Below are positions 11,949 through 24,853 of a DNA stretch of 64,000 nt, in pieces. The position numbers were made by a program, and so were the translations under genes. Numbering within the stretch: position 1 is the first letter of the stretch; every line of letters starts with the position of its first letter. The notes beneath the pieces were generated by a model that searched no databases, was not told where the DNA came from, and was given only the letters and a program-made list of their open reading frames with translations. Source of the stretch: Stictocephala bisonia (Eukaryota > Arthropoda > Insecta > Hemiptera > Membracidae); contig JAQJVL010000175.1 of the NCBI GenBank assembly GCA_035578905.1, positions 1,401,001 to 1,465,000 on the forward strand, read 5' to 3'.

Positions 11949-13623
11949 CATACTTGGGATTAACGATTAAAAATAATTAACGATTAAATTTAATTGTTAA
12001 TTTTTCTATTAACTTTTTAATTTATTCGTTAGTTTTGGTAATGTTTAACTTCTAACTTTAACTAGTTGAAATTTTGGCTAACAGTTAAAGTAACTCAGTT
12101 AGTTTTTCAAATGTGATAAAAGGTGCCATTTGGTTCGTAGAATGTGGACTGGGGAGAAGTATCCAAAACTCAGGTCAAAGACCGATTGTTTTCCTCATCC
12201 CCCAATTGTCACGTCAAGCAAGGTCACTGTTTTGAAGACGCACCCCCTCCCCTTTACTCACATTTTACTGCCTTATAAATAAAAAAAGGCGGACCAAACG
12301 AGTATACCATTGTTGTGGGATTGACTTGTGTCCCTAAGATGATCTTTTCACTTGACTAGTTTATGTTTAGGGATAAAGTTGAGATAGTCATTTAGTTATC
12401 TTGTTTTAAATCAACGTGTTGGGCCTAAGCTTGTTTATCTTTCATAAACTCTCATAGTGTAATTTTACCTGTTTACCCTTCTATCTGTATAATTAATTAG
12501 GAAAATCAGTTGCATTTTGACGAATGCTGTCAATACTTGATTAATTGATCATTACATATCTAAATTGTCCTGTTCAAAAGTAGTCGGGAAAAACCATTTA
12601 AATGGTTAATCAAACTAACATTTCCTCAAACGTTTACTTTATTTTAAATTAGGCTTACTAGGTAAAATCAATCCATTATATTGTACCACGCAACAGAATA
12701 AACTATCTTCATGATTGCAGAATATACTTCAAGTAACAATTGCTATATTTCGTTCTGTCTTCATTATTTTGCTATCGGCACCGTCGAAAAGAAAATATAA
12801 TGATTAATCTTTAATATTAATAATATTATCAATGGTAATTAGTTTTTTTTATTTTTTTAATGATTTAGATAGTTTTCATAATTTTCAATTAACTTATTTC
12901 AGTAAGAATAAAACATGCACTCAGAACGGCAAATTCTTAAACATCTAATAAACGTAATTGCTTATCGAAAATAATATGAATAGATCTGCTTTCACTCACT
13001 TATAGAGTGAGTATATTTTGTTCAGTTTTTTTTTACCACTGATCCCCATACTTTCTTATCAGTGACCCTTCCTTATCATCTCCATCCTGATAAAAATCAA
13101 CTGGAGTCAACATGTCAGGTATTATTTGGCTTTATTATTATCTGTGCCAATTAAAAAAAATGTTTTGCTATCGTGAATTTCCTATAAGAAAATTATTGTT
13201 TTTTAAAGTATAGCTTAAAAATGTAAAACTTTAATTTCAAAGACTTATGTCAGTTTTTGTTAATAATTTTAAAAATTAAATTAAATATTTAATTTTTAAG
13301 ATTTCGGACAGTTATATAACAAAAATTACTGTATACATTGCTAGAGTCTAATTAATAGTATTGTATAGTAATGTATTATAAATAGGCCTATTTATCTAAA
13401 ATATTATAAATAATAAAAGATAATACAGGTTAAGTATTTGTTTATGTATATTTTACTGTACCAAAACTAACTTTTAACTTTCAATTTCAGTTAATTTTCT
13501 AATAATTTAACTTTAATCAGTTAGTTTCAATTTATTCTAACTTTTAACTTCAATTAGTTATTTTTAGAGTATTGACTTTAACTTTATTCAGTTAAAAAAA
13601 AATCATTAACTTTCCCAAGTATG
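11949..13623. mobile_element. Non-autonomous hAT-like element, 1.7 kb
   Basis: The ends are CATACTTGGGATTAACGATT on the left and, reverse-complemented, CATACTTGGGAAAGTTAATG on the right. The flanks carry the same 8 bases CACATAAG at 11941-11948 and 13624-13631. An 8 bp duplication is the hallmark of hAT elements. The interior is AT-rich, with many GTTAA/TTAAC motifs near both ends (subterminal repeats) and no transposase frame. Confidence 0.85.
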
Positions 13624-13639
13624 CACATAAGTAATCACA

Positions 13640-14190
13640 GCCACAGAAAAAACAAAATTACAATATAATAAATAAGGAAACTATTTTACAAAAATATCAG
13701 AAAAGTAATAGGCCAGAACATAATACAGAAGCAAAACACAACAGATAGAAACAAAAATTGAATATGACAAGGAGTGGCTAAGAGTAAAAATTAAGCATAC
13801 AGGATATATTATAAAAAACAACTGTAGAATGCAAAATTTTCAAACAAATAAAATCAGGTTTAACCCTTTCAGTGCCGTGACCATTTCCCAAAAGGATGTG
13901 CATAAATTGCCAGGCTATTTTTCACAAATTTATAAGGGTTTGGGAAAAACGTTTTGGAAAAGAACTATATACCCTATATTCATAATTTTTTGTTTTAATT
14001 TTTAGAACATGAAATTCTCTACAAACTAGATATAGTAATAGGACAATTTATGAAAGGTAAATAATAATTTAAAAAATAATAATAATAAGTAAAAACAGAA
14101 AATTAAAAAGAACTTAAGTTTGTACTGAATTTTCATATGTATAACAATTGTTTACCTTTTTTTATTTATACCATGCAAAAGACCAATAAT
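13640..14190. other. No gene seen
   Basis: AT-rich sequence. TTTAACCCTTTCAGTGCCGT at about 13859 resembles the start of a TTAA-type MITE, but I found no partner end. Confidence 0.4.
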
Positions 14191-14199
14191 ATGAATTTG

Positions 14200-14385
14200 G
14201 AGCGGAAATTTCTTGTTGCATGTTTTAATTTTATTTCCTACGTTAATAAAATTGCATAAAAAAATTATTAAAAATCTGAAATGTATAGAACAGAACATTC
14301 TGCGTCGATTGGTACCAAGTTTCTCGGGCTTGCTTGATGATAAACATATGTTTTATTGAGTTTAACACAAGGGCATAAACTATGC
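14200..14385 (+). repeat. Dispersed repeat family, copy A (partial)
   Basis: This is the first of three related blocks. Shared landmarks include TTGCATGTTTTAATTTTATT, AACAGAACATTCTGCGTCGA, TTGGTACCAAGTTTCTCGGG and ATGATAAACATATGTTTTAT. Copy B lies directly downstream in the same orientation and copy C at 19.2 kb. The nature of the element is unknown. Confidence 0.75.
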
Positions 14386-14436
14386 TCTATCTCTGCATCC
14401 ATTTTGTAAAATACCCAATGCAGCTTAAACATTGCA

Positions 14437-14775
14437 ATTTGTTTTGTTGGCTAGAGTATTTCATTCTCTGCAGACGGACACTTACTTCGCCTTATTCTGT
14501 CTTCTGGTTATTATTCATACAACAAACATCGGCAATTTTTTCCACTCCCAACCTCCGCCAGACGGGTATTGAGCGGAACTTTCTGGTTGCATGTTTTAAT
14601 TTTATTTCCTTTGTTTATAAAATTGCTTGACAAAATTATGAAACATCTGGAATGTCTAGAACAGAACATTCTGCGTTGATTGGTACCAAGTTTCTCGGGC
14701 TTGCTTGATGATAAACATATGTTTTATTGAGTTTAACACAAGCGCATTAAATATGCTCTACCTCTCGTTGACATA
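14437..14775 (+). repeat. Dispersed repeat family, copy B
   Basis: The block starts with TTGCAATTTGTTTTGTTGGC and CTAGAGTATTTCATTCTCTG, continues through ACAAACATCGGCAATTTTTT, then repeats the copy A sequence almost exactly (AACAGAACATTCTGCGTTGA and onward). It shares both halves with copy C. Confidence 0.75.
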
Positions 14776-15456
14776 GGCGTTTGAAGCAACAAGACGTATG
14801 CGTTCATTGGCTAAATTACTAATTAATGTTCACATGACTTTCAGCTATAATTAAAAAATTACAACAATGTAAGCATCTGATTAATACCAGTTGTAAATAA
14901 CCAAACTAATGATTGATTGTTTTGTGTGTTTAGTCTTTCAATTATTTGACTTGTTTTAATTCCCTATTGCATTTTTAACCCTTAACCCTAGATGGTGAAT
15001 ACTAGGTGACCCATTATAAACTGCCAACTGCAAATTGCTTCTTTTCAGCGCTTCACAAGCTTTATTTGTAAAAATCATAAAAAATACTAAATATGCTCCA
15101 AATGTCAATTGTATCATTTCGTTTTTCTTCTCAAGACCTGTACTTTCACATACTACTATCAAAACTTAAAAAAAAGTAAATAATTATTGTCTAGAAAAGA
15201 TTGAAAAAATGTAAAAATGTTGTACGGTAATTATAACTTATAACCCTCCTTAGGAGCACTAAAAAATTTTTGTAAATAATTCCAAGATAGCCAAAATATT
15301 TTATTATTTTGTGCACTATAATAATATGCTATTAAATTTTGTATAAACTACTAGTTTCCTTTTTTTTGGAATTGTTTGTTTACATAAAACGCAAATATTA
15401 AAAAAATGTGCAAAGTTACAGTATGATCATTGTAGGTAATCAAACAGTACATTTAA

Positions 15457-17947
15457 CCCTGGAGAGGACACGTCACGGTCCTTTAGACCAGGTGTACAGG
15501 AAAACTTTAATAACTTTAGTTGTAGCAATTCAAGCGTTTCCTCACCCTTAGTACCTTTCAATGGACTCGTCCACTTGCCGGGTGTCCCTTTGTCTCCTCC
15601 TTCCCCTTCACTAGTCGCTCGTCAGTAAGCGTGGTGTTGTGACCTGGTCGCTTTCTCCTGGCGCGCCGCCTCACGCTGCTTGTTTTGCTGAATATTTTGA
15701 CTGTCCGAGCCCTTTGCCGTATGCAGTTTTGATTGTTACGTTTAGTGTTGTTTTAGTTGAATATAGTAAAATAGTTATTTTCTTTGTATATAAGTGTAAA
15801 TAATAGTGTGTAAAATAATAAAAACCTTTTAGTGTAAATACATTTTTTTGTTTTCTTAGAATATTTTTATTTTTTTAAATATTTTATTATGGAGAGAAAA
15901 CGGGAAGAAGATATTCAAAGACTTTTAGAAATTGTTGAGAAATAAATGCAACGTGATGAAGAAAGATGCGAAAACCCAGGGGCAGTTAAATGCCAGCTTT
16001 TTATTGATGAACCTTCTGACAATATAATAATTGATGAACCTGCATCTGACGTTGACGAAGAAGATATATTAGAAGTTCAAGAAAAAAACAGCATCGGAAG
16101 AGTCAGCCGAAGAAGACAATGCAGTTGAGTATCGAGGGCCTAATTACATTGGGAAGGACAATGAAACAAGATGGGATGCCCACTGTCCAACACGGGGAAA
16201 AAACGTAAGAACACCAGCACGAAACATTGTAATTCGCCTACCTGGTGTGATATCTCATAAGCCAGAATCAGCAATAGAATCATGGAGACTTTTTCTTACT
16301 GATCATATTTTAGATGATATTGTAAGATTTACAAATCAACGCATTCTAATGGTAAGGCCAGGTTACTCAAAGCAAAGTGATGCCCGTGATACTAGTAGGA
16401 GTGAAATAGAAGCATTCATAGGACTTCTTTATTTAGCAGGTATTTACAGAGCATCTCATGTAAACCTAATGGATTTATGGGAAACAGATGGTTTTGGAAT
16501 AGAGTTTTTTCGATCGACCATGAACTTAAAAAGGTTTCAATTTCTAATGAGAAATATCAGGTTCGATGATGCAACTACACGCAGAGAACGGAGACTACTG
16601 GAAAAGCTTGCTCCCATCAGAGATATATATTTGAAAAGGTTGTGGACAAATTTTTCAGTGAGTGCGTTTTTGACAGTTGATGAAATGCTTGAAGCAATCA
16701 GAGGACGCTGTGCCTTCAGACAGTACATAAGGAATAAGCCGGCCAAATATGGCATAAAAGTGTATTCTCTGGCATGTGCAAAAACATTTTACATCCTAAA
16801 TATGGAGATCTACGCCGGTAAACAGCCTGAGGGGCCTTTTGATCTGCAAAACTCAGGACTTGAAGTAGTAAAGCGAATGATAGAGCCTGTAAGTGGTACA
16901 GGCAGATCAATTACAACAGATAATTGGTTTGCCTCCATCCCACTGGCAGAGACCCTACTTAATGACCACAAATTAACACTAGTAGGGACAATAAGAAAAA
17001 ATAAGAAGGAAATCCCTCCTGCACTTATTTCTAAAGGTAAGCCAGTGCATTCCAGCATTTTCCCATTCAAAAAAAATATTACTATGGTAGCTTATAGTCC
17101 AAAGAAAAATAAAGTAGTTACCCTAATTTCTACTATGCACGACAAAGATGAGATTGATCCAGAATCAGGTGATTCTTGTAAGCCATACATTGTTACTTTT
17201 TATAATTCGACAAAATGTGGAGTGGACGTAGTAGACCAGTACAAAGAGAGGTACTCTGTTTCACGCATCAGCAATCGTTGGTCTCTGACATTATTTTTTA
17301 CAATATTGAACGTAACTGAACTGAATTCATATATTTGTTTTCAAACATGGAACTGGTAAATTCAACATTCCTCGACGACATTTTTTAAAGGAAATTAGCA
17401 AACAGTTGTGTGCGCGTTACTTACAAGAACGCAGTGCAATAAAGACACTCCCAGTGGAACTCAAAAGAAACATACGTCAAATGTTAGGAATGCCGGAAGA
17501 TACGGAAGTAGTACCTGCTCCAGCTTCTCCAGACGTAGAACGACCAGGACGGTGCGCCTTCTGTGATTGGAGAAAAAACAGGAAGACTAAAACCAAGTGT
17601 CATTTATGTCAGCGACACATCTGCAAGGAACACAACAGTGACCTGTGTACGATGTGCCAATCAGGAAAGAAGCGAAGACTCGGAATAAAACACAGCTACA
17701 AAAAAATCAGGTCAACATTTTTTCTTTCATAAATTTGTAAACTAATATTTTGAAAATATGTACTATATTTAAATTCCAATATTTGTAAACTTTTAGTTTT
17801 TGTCATACATACAACCAGACATGTTAGCATTTAGTTTAGCCTTAATAAATATATATTTATTTGAATAATACGTCTTCTTTCAATACCCGGTCTAAACCTC
17901 CTGGCGCGCCCTTTCACGTGACTGAGTTGAACGCGCTCTTTCCAGGG
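15457..17947 (+). mobile_element. piggyBac-family DNA transposon, complete but disabled
   Basis: The element lies between TTAA at 15453-15456 and TTAA at 17948-17951. Its ends are CCCTGGAGAGGACACG and, reverse-complemented from the right, CCCTGGAAAGAGCGCG. A 13 bp direct subterminal repeat (CTCCTGGCGCGCC) sits at 15655-15667 and 17898-17910. It carries one piggyBac transposase in the direction of transcription. The GC-rich ends stand out from the AT-rich surroundings, suggesting a comparatively recent arrival. Confidence 0.93.
15889..17732 (+). pseudogene. piggyBac-like transposase with stop and frameshifts
   Basis: The product would be a DDE_Tnp_1_7 transposase that cuts at TTAA sites. An acidic N-terminus starts at ATG 15889 and is stopped at 15943-15945. 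The frame then continues, shifts at a run of seven A (about 16082-16088), and the catalytic core runs in 16247-17359. Candidate catalytic aspartates lie in TVDEML, TTDNWF and GVDVVDQY. After another shift near 17340 the C-terminal Cys-rich domain (17406-17732) shows CAFCDW, CHLC, HICKEH and CTMC, the usual RING/PHD-like zinc module of piggyBac. One stop and two shifts make it a recent pseudogene. Confidence 0.92.
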
Positions 17948-17959
17948 TTAAAAATTCTA

Positions 17960-19200
17960 AATAATTACCATTGAATAGACAGAAAAAGTTTTTTAGGAAA
18001 AATAATCATATTGTACCCAAATACAAAGTTTTAATTTTTAGTTTGTTGTGGAAAATAAAAATTTTACCACGGAAACAAAAAATTCTATGAAAAATTACAA
18101 AACAATTAATAAATAAGGGATATGTGTAATTTTTTGTTACATATACTTTATTAGTACAATCTATTAGCTACAAAAAAATGTAAAATATATGAATATATTC
18201 CAAAAATTATAAAATTTATAACACCAAAAGTCAGTATGCACAAACTGTATAAACAGCTCTTGAAAAGTTGTGCATCATAGTAAAAATGATTATTGTAATC
18301 ATAGTAAAAATATTAAAATTTTGTTAGGATTTTTTCTGAGAACAAAAACTGATGAAACATATATTTCTGAATATAAATAAATAATTATATTCGTGACAAA
18401 AATAAAGTTTTGACGTAGGATAATAACATATTACGTTATATTGTTGTCGATAAATAAAATAAAAGCATCATTTTGAGCGAACACAAATAATACATTTTTT
18501 TTCAAGATCTTAGCTTATTATGAGAATGCTAAACTAATACCATATATAGCGTTTATTTGATTACATGTCTCTCAAATTACATGTCTTATTTGATAAAATT
18601 GGATAAAAAATAAATGTTTAGGCTATTACCTACATAAATATATACATATTTGTAAAGTTAAAATACACTAAAAAATGAAATATTTTACTTACTGTTGGTT
18701 CTCCAGACTGTTTTTAGCCCTATATTGCGTTATTTGTATGTGGGATTGTTATTATTATGATTTTGAAGTGCTAGTGATAGTGCTTTTATATAAATATAAT
18801 GTAATGTTGATTAGTGTCACTTCCACTAAAATATATTATATAGGAACTACAATACACGATTCACTACACTACACTTTCATTTCATTTCAATTCATTACAC
18901 TTATTATGTTAAATATGAGTGGTCGAGAGAGTATTGTGTTCAAACAAAGATGGCTAACATAAACTGACGGCCGCTCTTCTACATCATCGTTGTCACTTGA
19001 CCATTGCCAACATAGAGCACAAAATTTCCTCCAGACGGTACCAACCGACGCAAGAACTTTCTGGCTTTCTACCCAATTTTTTATTTGTTTATATCACAAT
19101 AAATAATTTATTTATTACAACTTTTTATAACAGCTTTTTATAACACACTAACACTGGCTTTTGAAACAAGAGTATACAAACACATATTTGGTAAAACAAC
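17960..19200. other. No gene seen
   Basis: Very AT-rich intronic sequence. The frame at 18675-18962 has low complexity and no domain. Confidence 0.55.
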
Positions 19201-19204
19201 CACA

Positions 19205-19530
19205 ACATTGCAATTTGTTTCGTTGGCTAGAGTATTTCATTCACTGCAGACTGATAGTTTGTACACTTGATTCCGACTATTGGTTATTGTACAGTTATAC
19301 GACAAACATCGACCATTTTTTCCATTCCTGACCCCCCGCCGTACGGAAATTGAGCGAGAATTTCAAGTTGCACGTTTTAATTTTATTCCTTCGTTAATAA
19401 AATTGTATACAACATTTATTAAAAATATGAAATGTACAAAACAGAACATTCTGCCTCAATTAGTACCAAGTTTGTCGCTCTTGCTTTATGATAAACATGT
19501 TTTATTGAGTTTTACAAAAGAGCACGCGAC
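19205..19530 (+). repeat. Dispersed repeat family, copy C
   Basis: This block carries the same landmarks as copy B, more diverged: TTGCAATTTGTTTCGTTGGC, then ACAAACATCGACCATTTTTT, AACAGAACATTCTGCCTCAA and ATGATAAACATGTTTTATTG. Its presence 4.7 kb from copies A and B, in the same orientation, points to a dispersed mobile family rather than simple local duplication. Confidence 0.7.
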
Positions 19531-19936
19531 GTGCCTACTTCTGCGATCGAGTATACATTTGAAAGTAGCACACGAAGCGCCAGGATTCGCGATCTAGGGT
19601 TTAAAGCGCTAAGCTAAATTACTGGTTATTGCTAATTAAAAAAACTAATAGTTATGAAAGTTTATTTTAATATGATTATATAGGGTTATAATAAGAAATA
19701 CAAAATACATTATAAATGTTTACCTTTTTATGTAAAAAAAACACAACTTCGTTTCTTACTGCTAAATTTTCTTGTCAAAAAGTACAATACAGTTCTAAAT
19801 GTAACTGAATACAATAGTGAAATTATTGATATATATTTACAAAGTATAAATGAACAATTGTTGAAAGTTAAAATTAGACATTTACTGAAACACGCAAGTA
19901 CATTTTTTAATTTATCTATAAATTATATATAATATA

Positions 19937-20131
19937 TGTTTCACTCTACTCAACATATAAATTTCTTACAATGTTGTTATCCTAACTATAATTATTTTAT
20001 CTTAACGTATGATTCATTAGAAGAAAAACAATATGCTGTTTTTCTTCTCATGAATCATACTTTAAGATAAAAATAATTATAGTTGGGATAACAACATAGT
20101 AAGAAATTTATATGTTGAGTAGAGTGAAACA
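19937..20131. repeat. 195 bp near-perfect hairpin
   Basis: The left arm begins TGTTTCACTCTACTCAACAT and the right arm ends with its complement ATGTTGAGTAGAGTGAAACA. The arms are about 95 bases with few mismatches and meet at AAGAAAAACAATATGCTGTT. Both the tight loop and arm length would give a long double-stranded RNA if transcribed. It may be a fold-back MITE or a hairpin RNA source. Confidence 0.85.
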
Positions 20132-20139
20132 TTTCAATT

Positions 20140-21740
20140 GATGTGTATCATGTTTTTGTAACTTGCAACTCTTATAGCTGCTATAAAACATTTTTTGGAA
20201 AAATTCCAAGGGATCCAAAATGTACCTATTTAGTTGCTAAATAGTAACCACTAATCATATTTCAAATCAAAAAATATATAACATGTTAGGATTAATTTTT
20301 TTCGAAAAAAGAAAATAGAAATATTTGTAGTACTAAAGTGTTATGATAAACATATTATGTGAAAGCAATTAAACTATAAACAAAATTTCGTTTTGTAGGA
20401 ATCATATTTAGTATTGAAAATCAAAGTGTTTTATACCTTGAAATAATTGTAAAAATGTTGTTATACGCGATAATAATTTTATCTCTGAAAAAAATATCTC
20501 GAACAATTTTTAAATCTTGAACATAACAATAAATTTACATATAAATGTGATGTTTGATTACTTTGGACTGTATATATCCCGTAAATATATGCCATTGGCA
20601 ACACAAATCAAGTTTCAAATTAAAAAAATAACGAAAATCACATTTTTTAGAAATTTATGAGCAAAAATGTATTTTGAAAAACTTTTACGAAAAAGTACCA
20701 AGTTCATACGTATAAAAAAAATACAAAAGCATTTTTGGGATTTTTTAATTACGTGTATTATTGTAGGGCACATTCTTCAGAGTAAGGAGATTTATGATTT
20801 GTTTTGGTATCAATATATCAATTTGTTTCAATTATATCAATAATTATTCTAGCGCCCTAAAAGGGCGCTGTTTCTGAATTTGTAAAAATATTGTATAATT
20901 AACTGTGATAAATGAAAATAGACATCTTCTGACACAACAACTTTTATGTAATGTAGCCCAAATTACCATCCACAATGTAAACAAAACAACTGTCAAATCA
21001 AATTAATTATTGAAAACATATGATGTATTTAACATGTGTTATAAATTAATATCATTGCAATAGGATGCAGCAACTACAGAATGATTGTATGTAACAGGCG
21101 CTGATCTCAATTTGAAAAATCCATTTGCGTAGGGTTCAGGGGAAATTCTGTTATAACATTTCCCTTTGGGATACAGTATGTTTCAGTTTTACAAAGCACA
21201 TAACATTCCCTGTATATGTGGTGGAACGGTCCGCATACGGCAAGATCTATAAGAGGCAGTCTCCGTCATATTCATCCGATTTCAGCGCTTGCACCTATCC
21301 TGCTGGCGGGAAATTTGAATCGGCACTTGTGTACTCCATTCTTATTTTGCTTGGCATTTGTTTATTATTGGAGATGTCAACATAAAACCTTCCGAAATGT
21401 AACAAGCTAAAAAAAATTGAACAATTCCCAGGGCGTTGAGGGCGCTGATCCCAGATGAGTGATGAATTCCTAGCGCCTTAATAGGACGCTGATCCCGGAT
21501 CTTGGGTTACAATAATTTCTCGACTTTGACTATGCAATACTTTTCGTCCACCAGTTAGTTTACGATGCTGCTGACCTTCCATTTTATCACAAATGTATAC
21601 ACCAATAAAACAACCACTACATACAAAACACTAGACTACAAACAACATGCAAAACAACGACAATATGGGCACGTGAATGCTAGGTATAGGCGCTACGGAG
21701 CGACACGACACTGACGACTGACAGTAGTAAACTAAGTCAG
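20140..21740. other. No gene seen
   Basis: AT-rich sequence. Several short GC-rich phrases around GCGCTGATCCC (about 21440-21500) repeat imperfectly. No frame has a recognisable domain. Confidence 0.5.
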
Positions 21741-21936
21741 CTGCTACATCAAGAATCAAGAACTCTTTATTGCCATAAAACATTTACATGCATTGCAAAA
21801 TGTCACATAGTTTTGTACAACAAAATTAACTAAGTAGGTTCTGGCTATAATAGTATAAGTTAATACAACATATCACTTAAATTAAATACATACTTATGGT
21901 CAAGAAAATCATGGACACTGTAGAAGGTATTATCAA

Positions 21937-23460
21937 CTAAAAAAACTTCCTACAAAAACAGTTAAGAGGTAGCTCTGACATAAGAAAACTTGGGAGGGCA
22001 TTAAAAAGTCTAATACAATTATATGTCACTTTTTTTGAAAAAAAAAGAAGTTTTGTGTTGTGGAATTTGAGTATTTGAACGTGTACGGATGAGTAAGATA
22101 AGGAAGTGTGAATGGGGTTGAAGAGTGTAAAATTCTTTTTTAAAAAGATCAATGATTCATATATAAAAATACACGGAAAGATTAAGATGCAGTTTTCTTT
22201 TAAAACATGTTTACAAGTCTGATACCTTTTCAATCCAAATATAGCTTGCAATGCTTTTTTCTGCAATTTAAGGACATGGCTTGTTCTGAAGTTTTCATTT
22301 CCCCAAATAGGAATGGCGTAAATGAGATGCATATAAAAACAACCATAATATAGAGTTAAAAGTATCCGAGGATTGGTAAAAAGAGATAATTTCCTAATTG
22401 CAAACAAACAAGAGCTTAGTTTAGAAATTATGTTGTTGATGTGAATATCAAATTTTAAATTATTATCAAGATTTAAACCCAAAAAACCTATTGACTCTGT
22501 ACAAGAAAGGAGAGATTCTCCTAACATAATTTGCATGTGATCATCAGGATTTTGTCGAGTCGTAAAGTACAAAAGTCGTGTTTTATCTATATTAACAATC
22601 ATGCCATTCTTTATGAACCACTGGAGCAGGGAATTTGATTCAATGAAGCATTTAATCTCCAGTTCCAACTTATTAGATGCAGTTACTAGAAGAGAAGTAT
22701 CGTCAGCAAAGAAACATAAATAAGACTCATTAACACAATTTTGAATGTCATTTATAAATGATAAAAAAAGAATAGGACCCAAAACAGATCCTTGAGGACT
22801 CCTGTTTTAATAAGCAAGTCATTAGAATACAGTTTTCTTAGGCAGCCATAACCATCATCAAAACCCATCTCTACTCTCTGAGTTCGACCTATCAAATAGG
22901 ATGAAAACTAGTTTAGAGCACTACCTCTAACCCTAGATTCTGTAGTTTGTTTAATAGTAAAGAATGGTCAACAAGATCAAAAGCTTTCTTCAAGTCAACA
23001 AAAAGCCCCAAAGCAGACATTTCCTTATCAATGGCAGAGATTATTTTATCAATAAAACAAATATTGCATTAAGTGTACTCTTTTGTTTTTGAAACCTGAA
23101 CTGATTTTTATAAAGAACTTTGTGTTTGTTGAAAAAGGATAAAAGTCTGATTGAAGCAATTTTTTCAAACACTTAAGAAAATGAAGAAAGAATTGATATT
23201 GGCCTGTAATTGTCACACACCTCCTGATTGCCCATCTTATGAAGAGGCTTTACGACAGCCACTTTTAAAAGAGAAGGAAATAAACCACTAACAAAAGAAA
23301 AGTTAACTAAATGTACCAACGGTTCAATAATCTCCTCAACACATTGCTTTAGTAGTTTAGACAATACTTCATCTGTCCCTGATGATTTACTACTTTTTAA
23401 AGACAATACAATTCTTTTAACTTCTTCCAAGTCAATAGGATACAAAAAAAGAGATGGGGT
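21937..23460 (-). pseudogene. RT domain of the composite LINE
   Basis: The first RT part is at 23445-23173 (SSGTDEVLSKLLKQ, NYRPISILSSFS). The stretch 23170-22790 carries broken middle blocks. The 22782-21937 frame has FADDTSLLVTAS, then a C-terminal region (YAIPIWGNEN and RYQTCKHVLKENCILIFP). The GVPQGSVLGP block spans the start of that last frame and reads RSPQGSVLGP. Several frameshifts and stops disable it. Similarity to the LINE at 1-2107 is visible by eye in the C-terminal part, so the two belong to related families. Confidence 0.85.
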
Positions 23461-23778
23461 TATAGAAGCTCGTGGAATTAATTACAAGGTCACTATTTGG
23501 TTTGGCATTTAGATTTTCTCCCAGACTGACAAAAAATTTATTGAATGTATTCGCTTTACCTATAGGGTCCCTATAATCTTCTTTATTAAACCCCTGTTAT
23601 CCAAATCACAGCTATCATATTTTGTCTCATTGATAATATTCCACGTTGCTTTTTTTCTGTAGATAATATTGTTTCTTGCCATCTATAGTTTCAAGATTTC
23701 TTGTTTCTCTATGCAGAACTAATAAGTCACGTCTTAAATTCACTAACTCTTAATCAAGAACAATTTTTTAATGTCAAT

Positions 23779-24640
23779 TTACTTTTTTTTTAATTTAACT
23801 TTATGTACAGGGAATGTAAGATCCATATAGTATGATAGTAACAATATAAAATCCTTGAATTTATCATCCATTGTTGAGGAAGAAAAAACATTCACCCATG
23901 TTTCGTTCATCAGTAGAGTTTTAAAAGTATAAACATTACTAATACAGAAATCTTGTTCCAACTTAAATTTTATTTTTAGAACATCAGAGATAGGTGAAAC
24001 AAGTAAATCTATAACCTGTGCTTTATGGTCAGAAATTTCAGTTTCAATAACAGATGTTTGAATAAGTACCGGATTGATATCAGTGTACATGTCAAGAATT
24101 GACAGAGATCCCTTAAACTGTAGTGAAATCATGAACTGTGTTTCTCAAACCATAAGACTGAACATTTTATTGCTAACAAAGGAGGACTTAGCTAGATCAA
24201 CATTAAAATCGCCCATGACAACAGTAAAAGAATGCTTACAAAATAAATCACACAAACAGTCATACATTAAGTCAAAACTTATCAAAAGCATTACCAATTG
24301 GAGAAGGGGGTCTATACACTCCCACAACAAGAAAGAGATCCAGAAGCTGTTTCAATCCTTACAGTTCACAAATTCCCTCTTCACAGTAACTACTTATATC
24401 TAAAACAGTGAACTTTCACCAGCAAACAGACACCACCCCTTATAGTAATTGAACGACCATACGATTAGGCCATTTTAAACCCATTTAAGTTGATCATATA
24501 GATATCGTCGCTGTTTAAAAAGTGCTCTGTAAAAGAAACAAACTTCAGGCAATTCAAGATCAAGCAAGATTTCAAGCGAGATGAGATTGCAGAGAAAACC
24601 TCTCACATTTTAATGCAACAATCGCAAAGTAGTGTTCTTA
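23779..24640 (-). pseudogene. AP-type endonuclease domain of the composite LINE
   Basis: On the minus strand the segment begins near 24640 with an NVRGF motif typical of LINE endonuclease N-termini. It continues with a LELPEVCF segment, then GDFNVDLA (about 24213-24190) and ISDHKAQ (about 24042). GDFN and SDH are the classic endonuclease/exonuclease/phosphatase-family catalytic motifs. The frame is interrupted several times. This domain nicks target DNA to prime reverse transcription. Confidence 0.75.
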
Positions 24641-24853
24641 TCAAAATTTGCTGATGTGGTAGAGTTGTGGGGTGAATATGTTAAGGTTGCTTTATTGGAT
24701 GTGATGCAACTTCTAAAAAAATACTCTCATTAAGGTCACTTTCGAAGTGTTTTGTTGTGATAGGTTTCAAATCAGAAGAGTGAAAAAGGATAAGAATCAA
24801 CTCTCGATCTATGTATCTGGTGTTCAGAAATAATGACCGAGATATACATGACA

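Noticed and set aside
18675..18962. 95-codon frame in the Pop2 intron
   Set aside because: AT-rich, no motif, no upstream signal.
13859..19600. Large TTAA element spanning from the CCCTAG text at about 14990 to CTAGGGTTTAA at 19594
   Set aside because: The terminal match is short and the right flank is TTTAA followed by A without a clear paired TTAA; other TTAACCC motifs are nearby.
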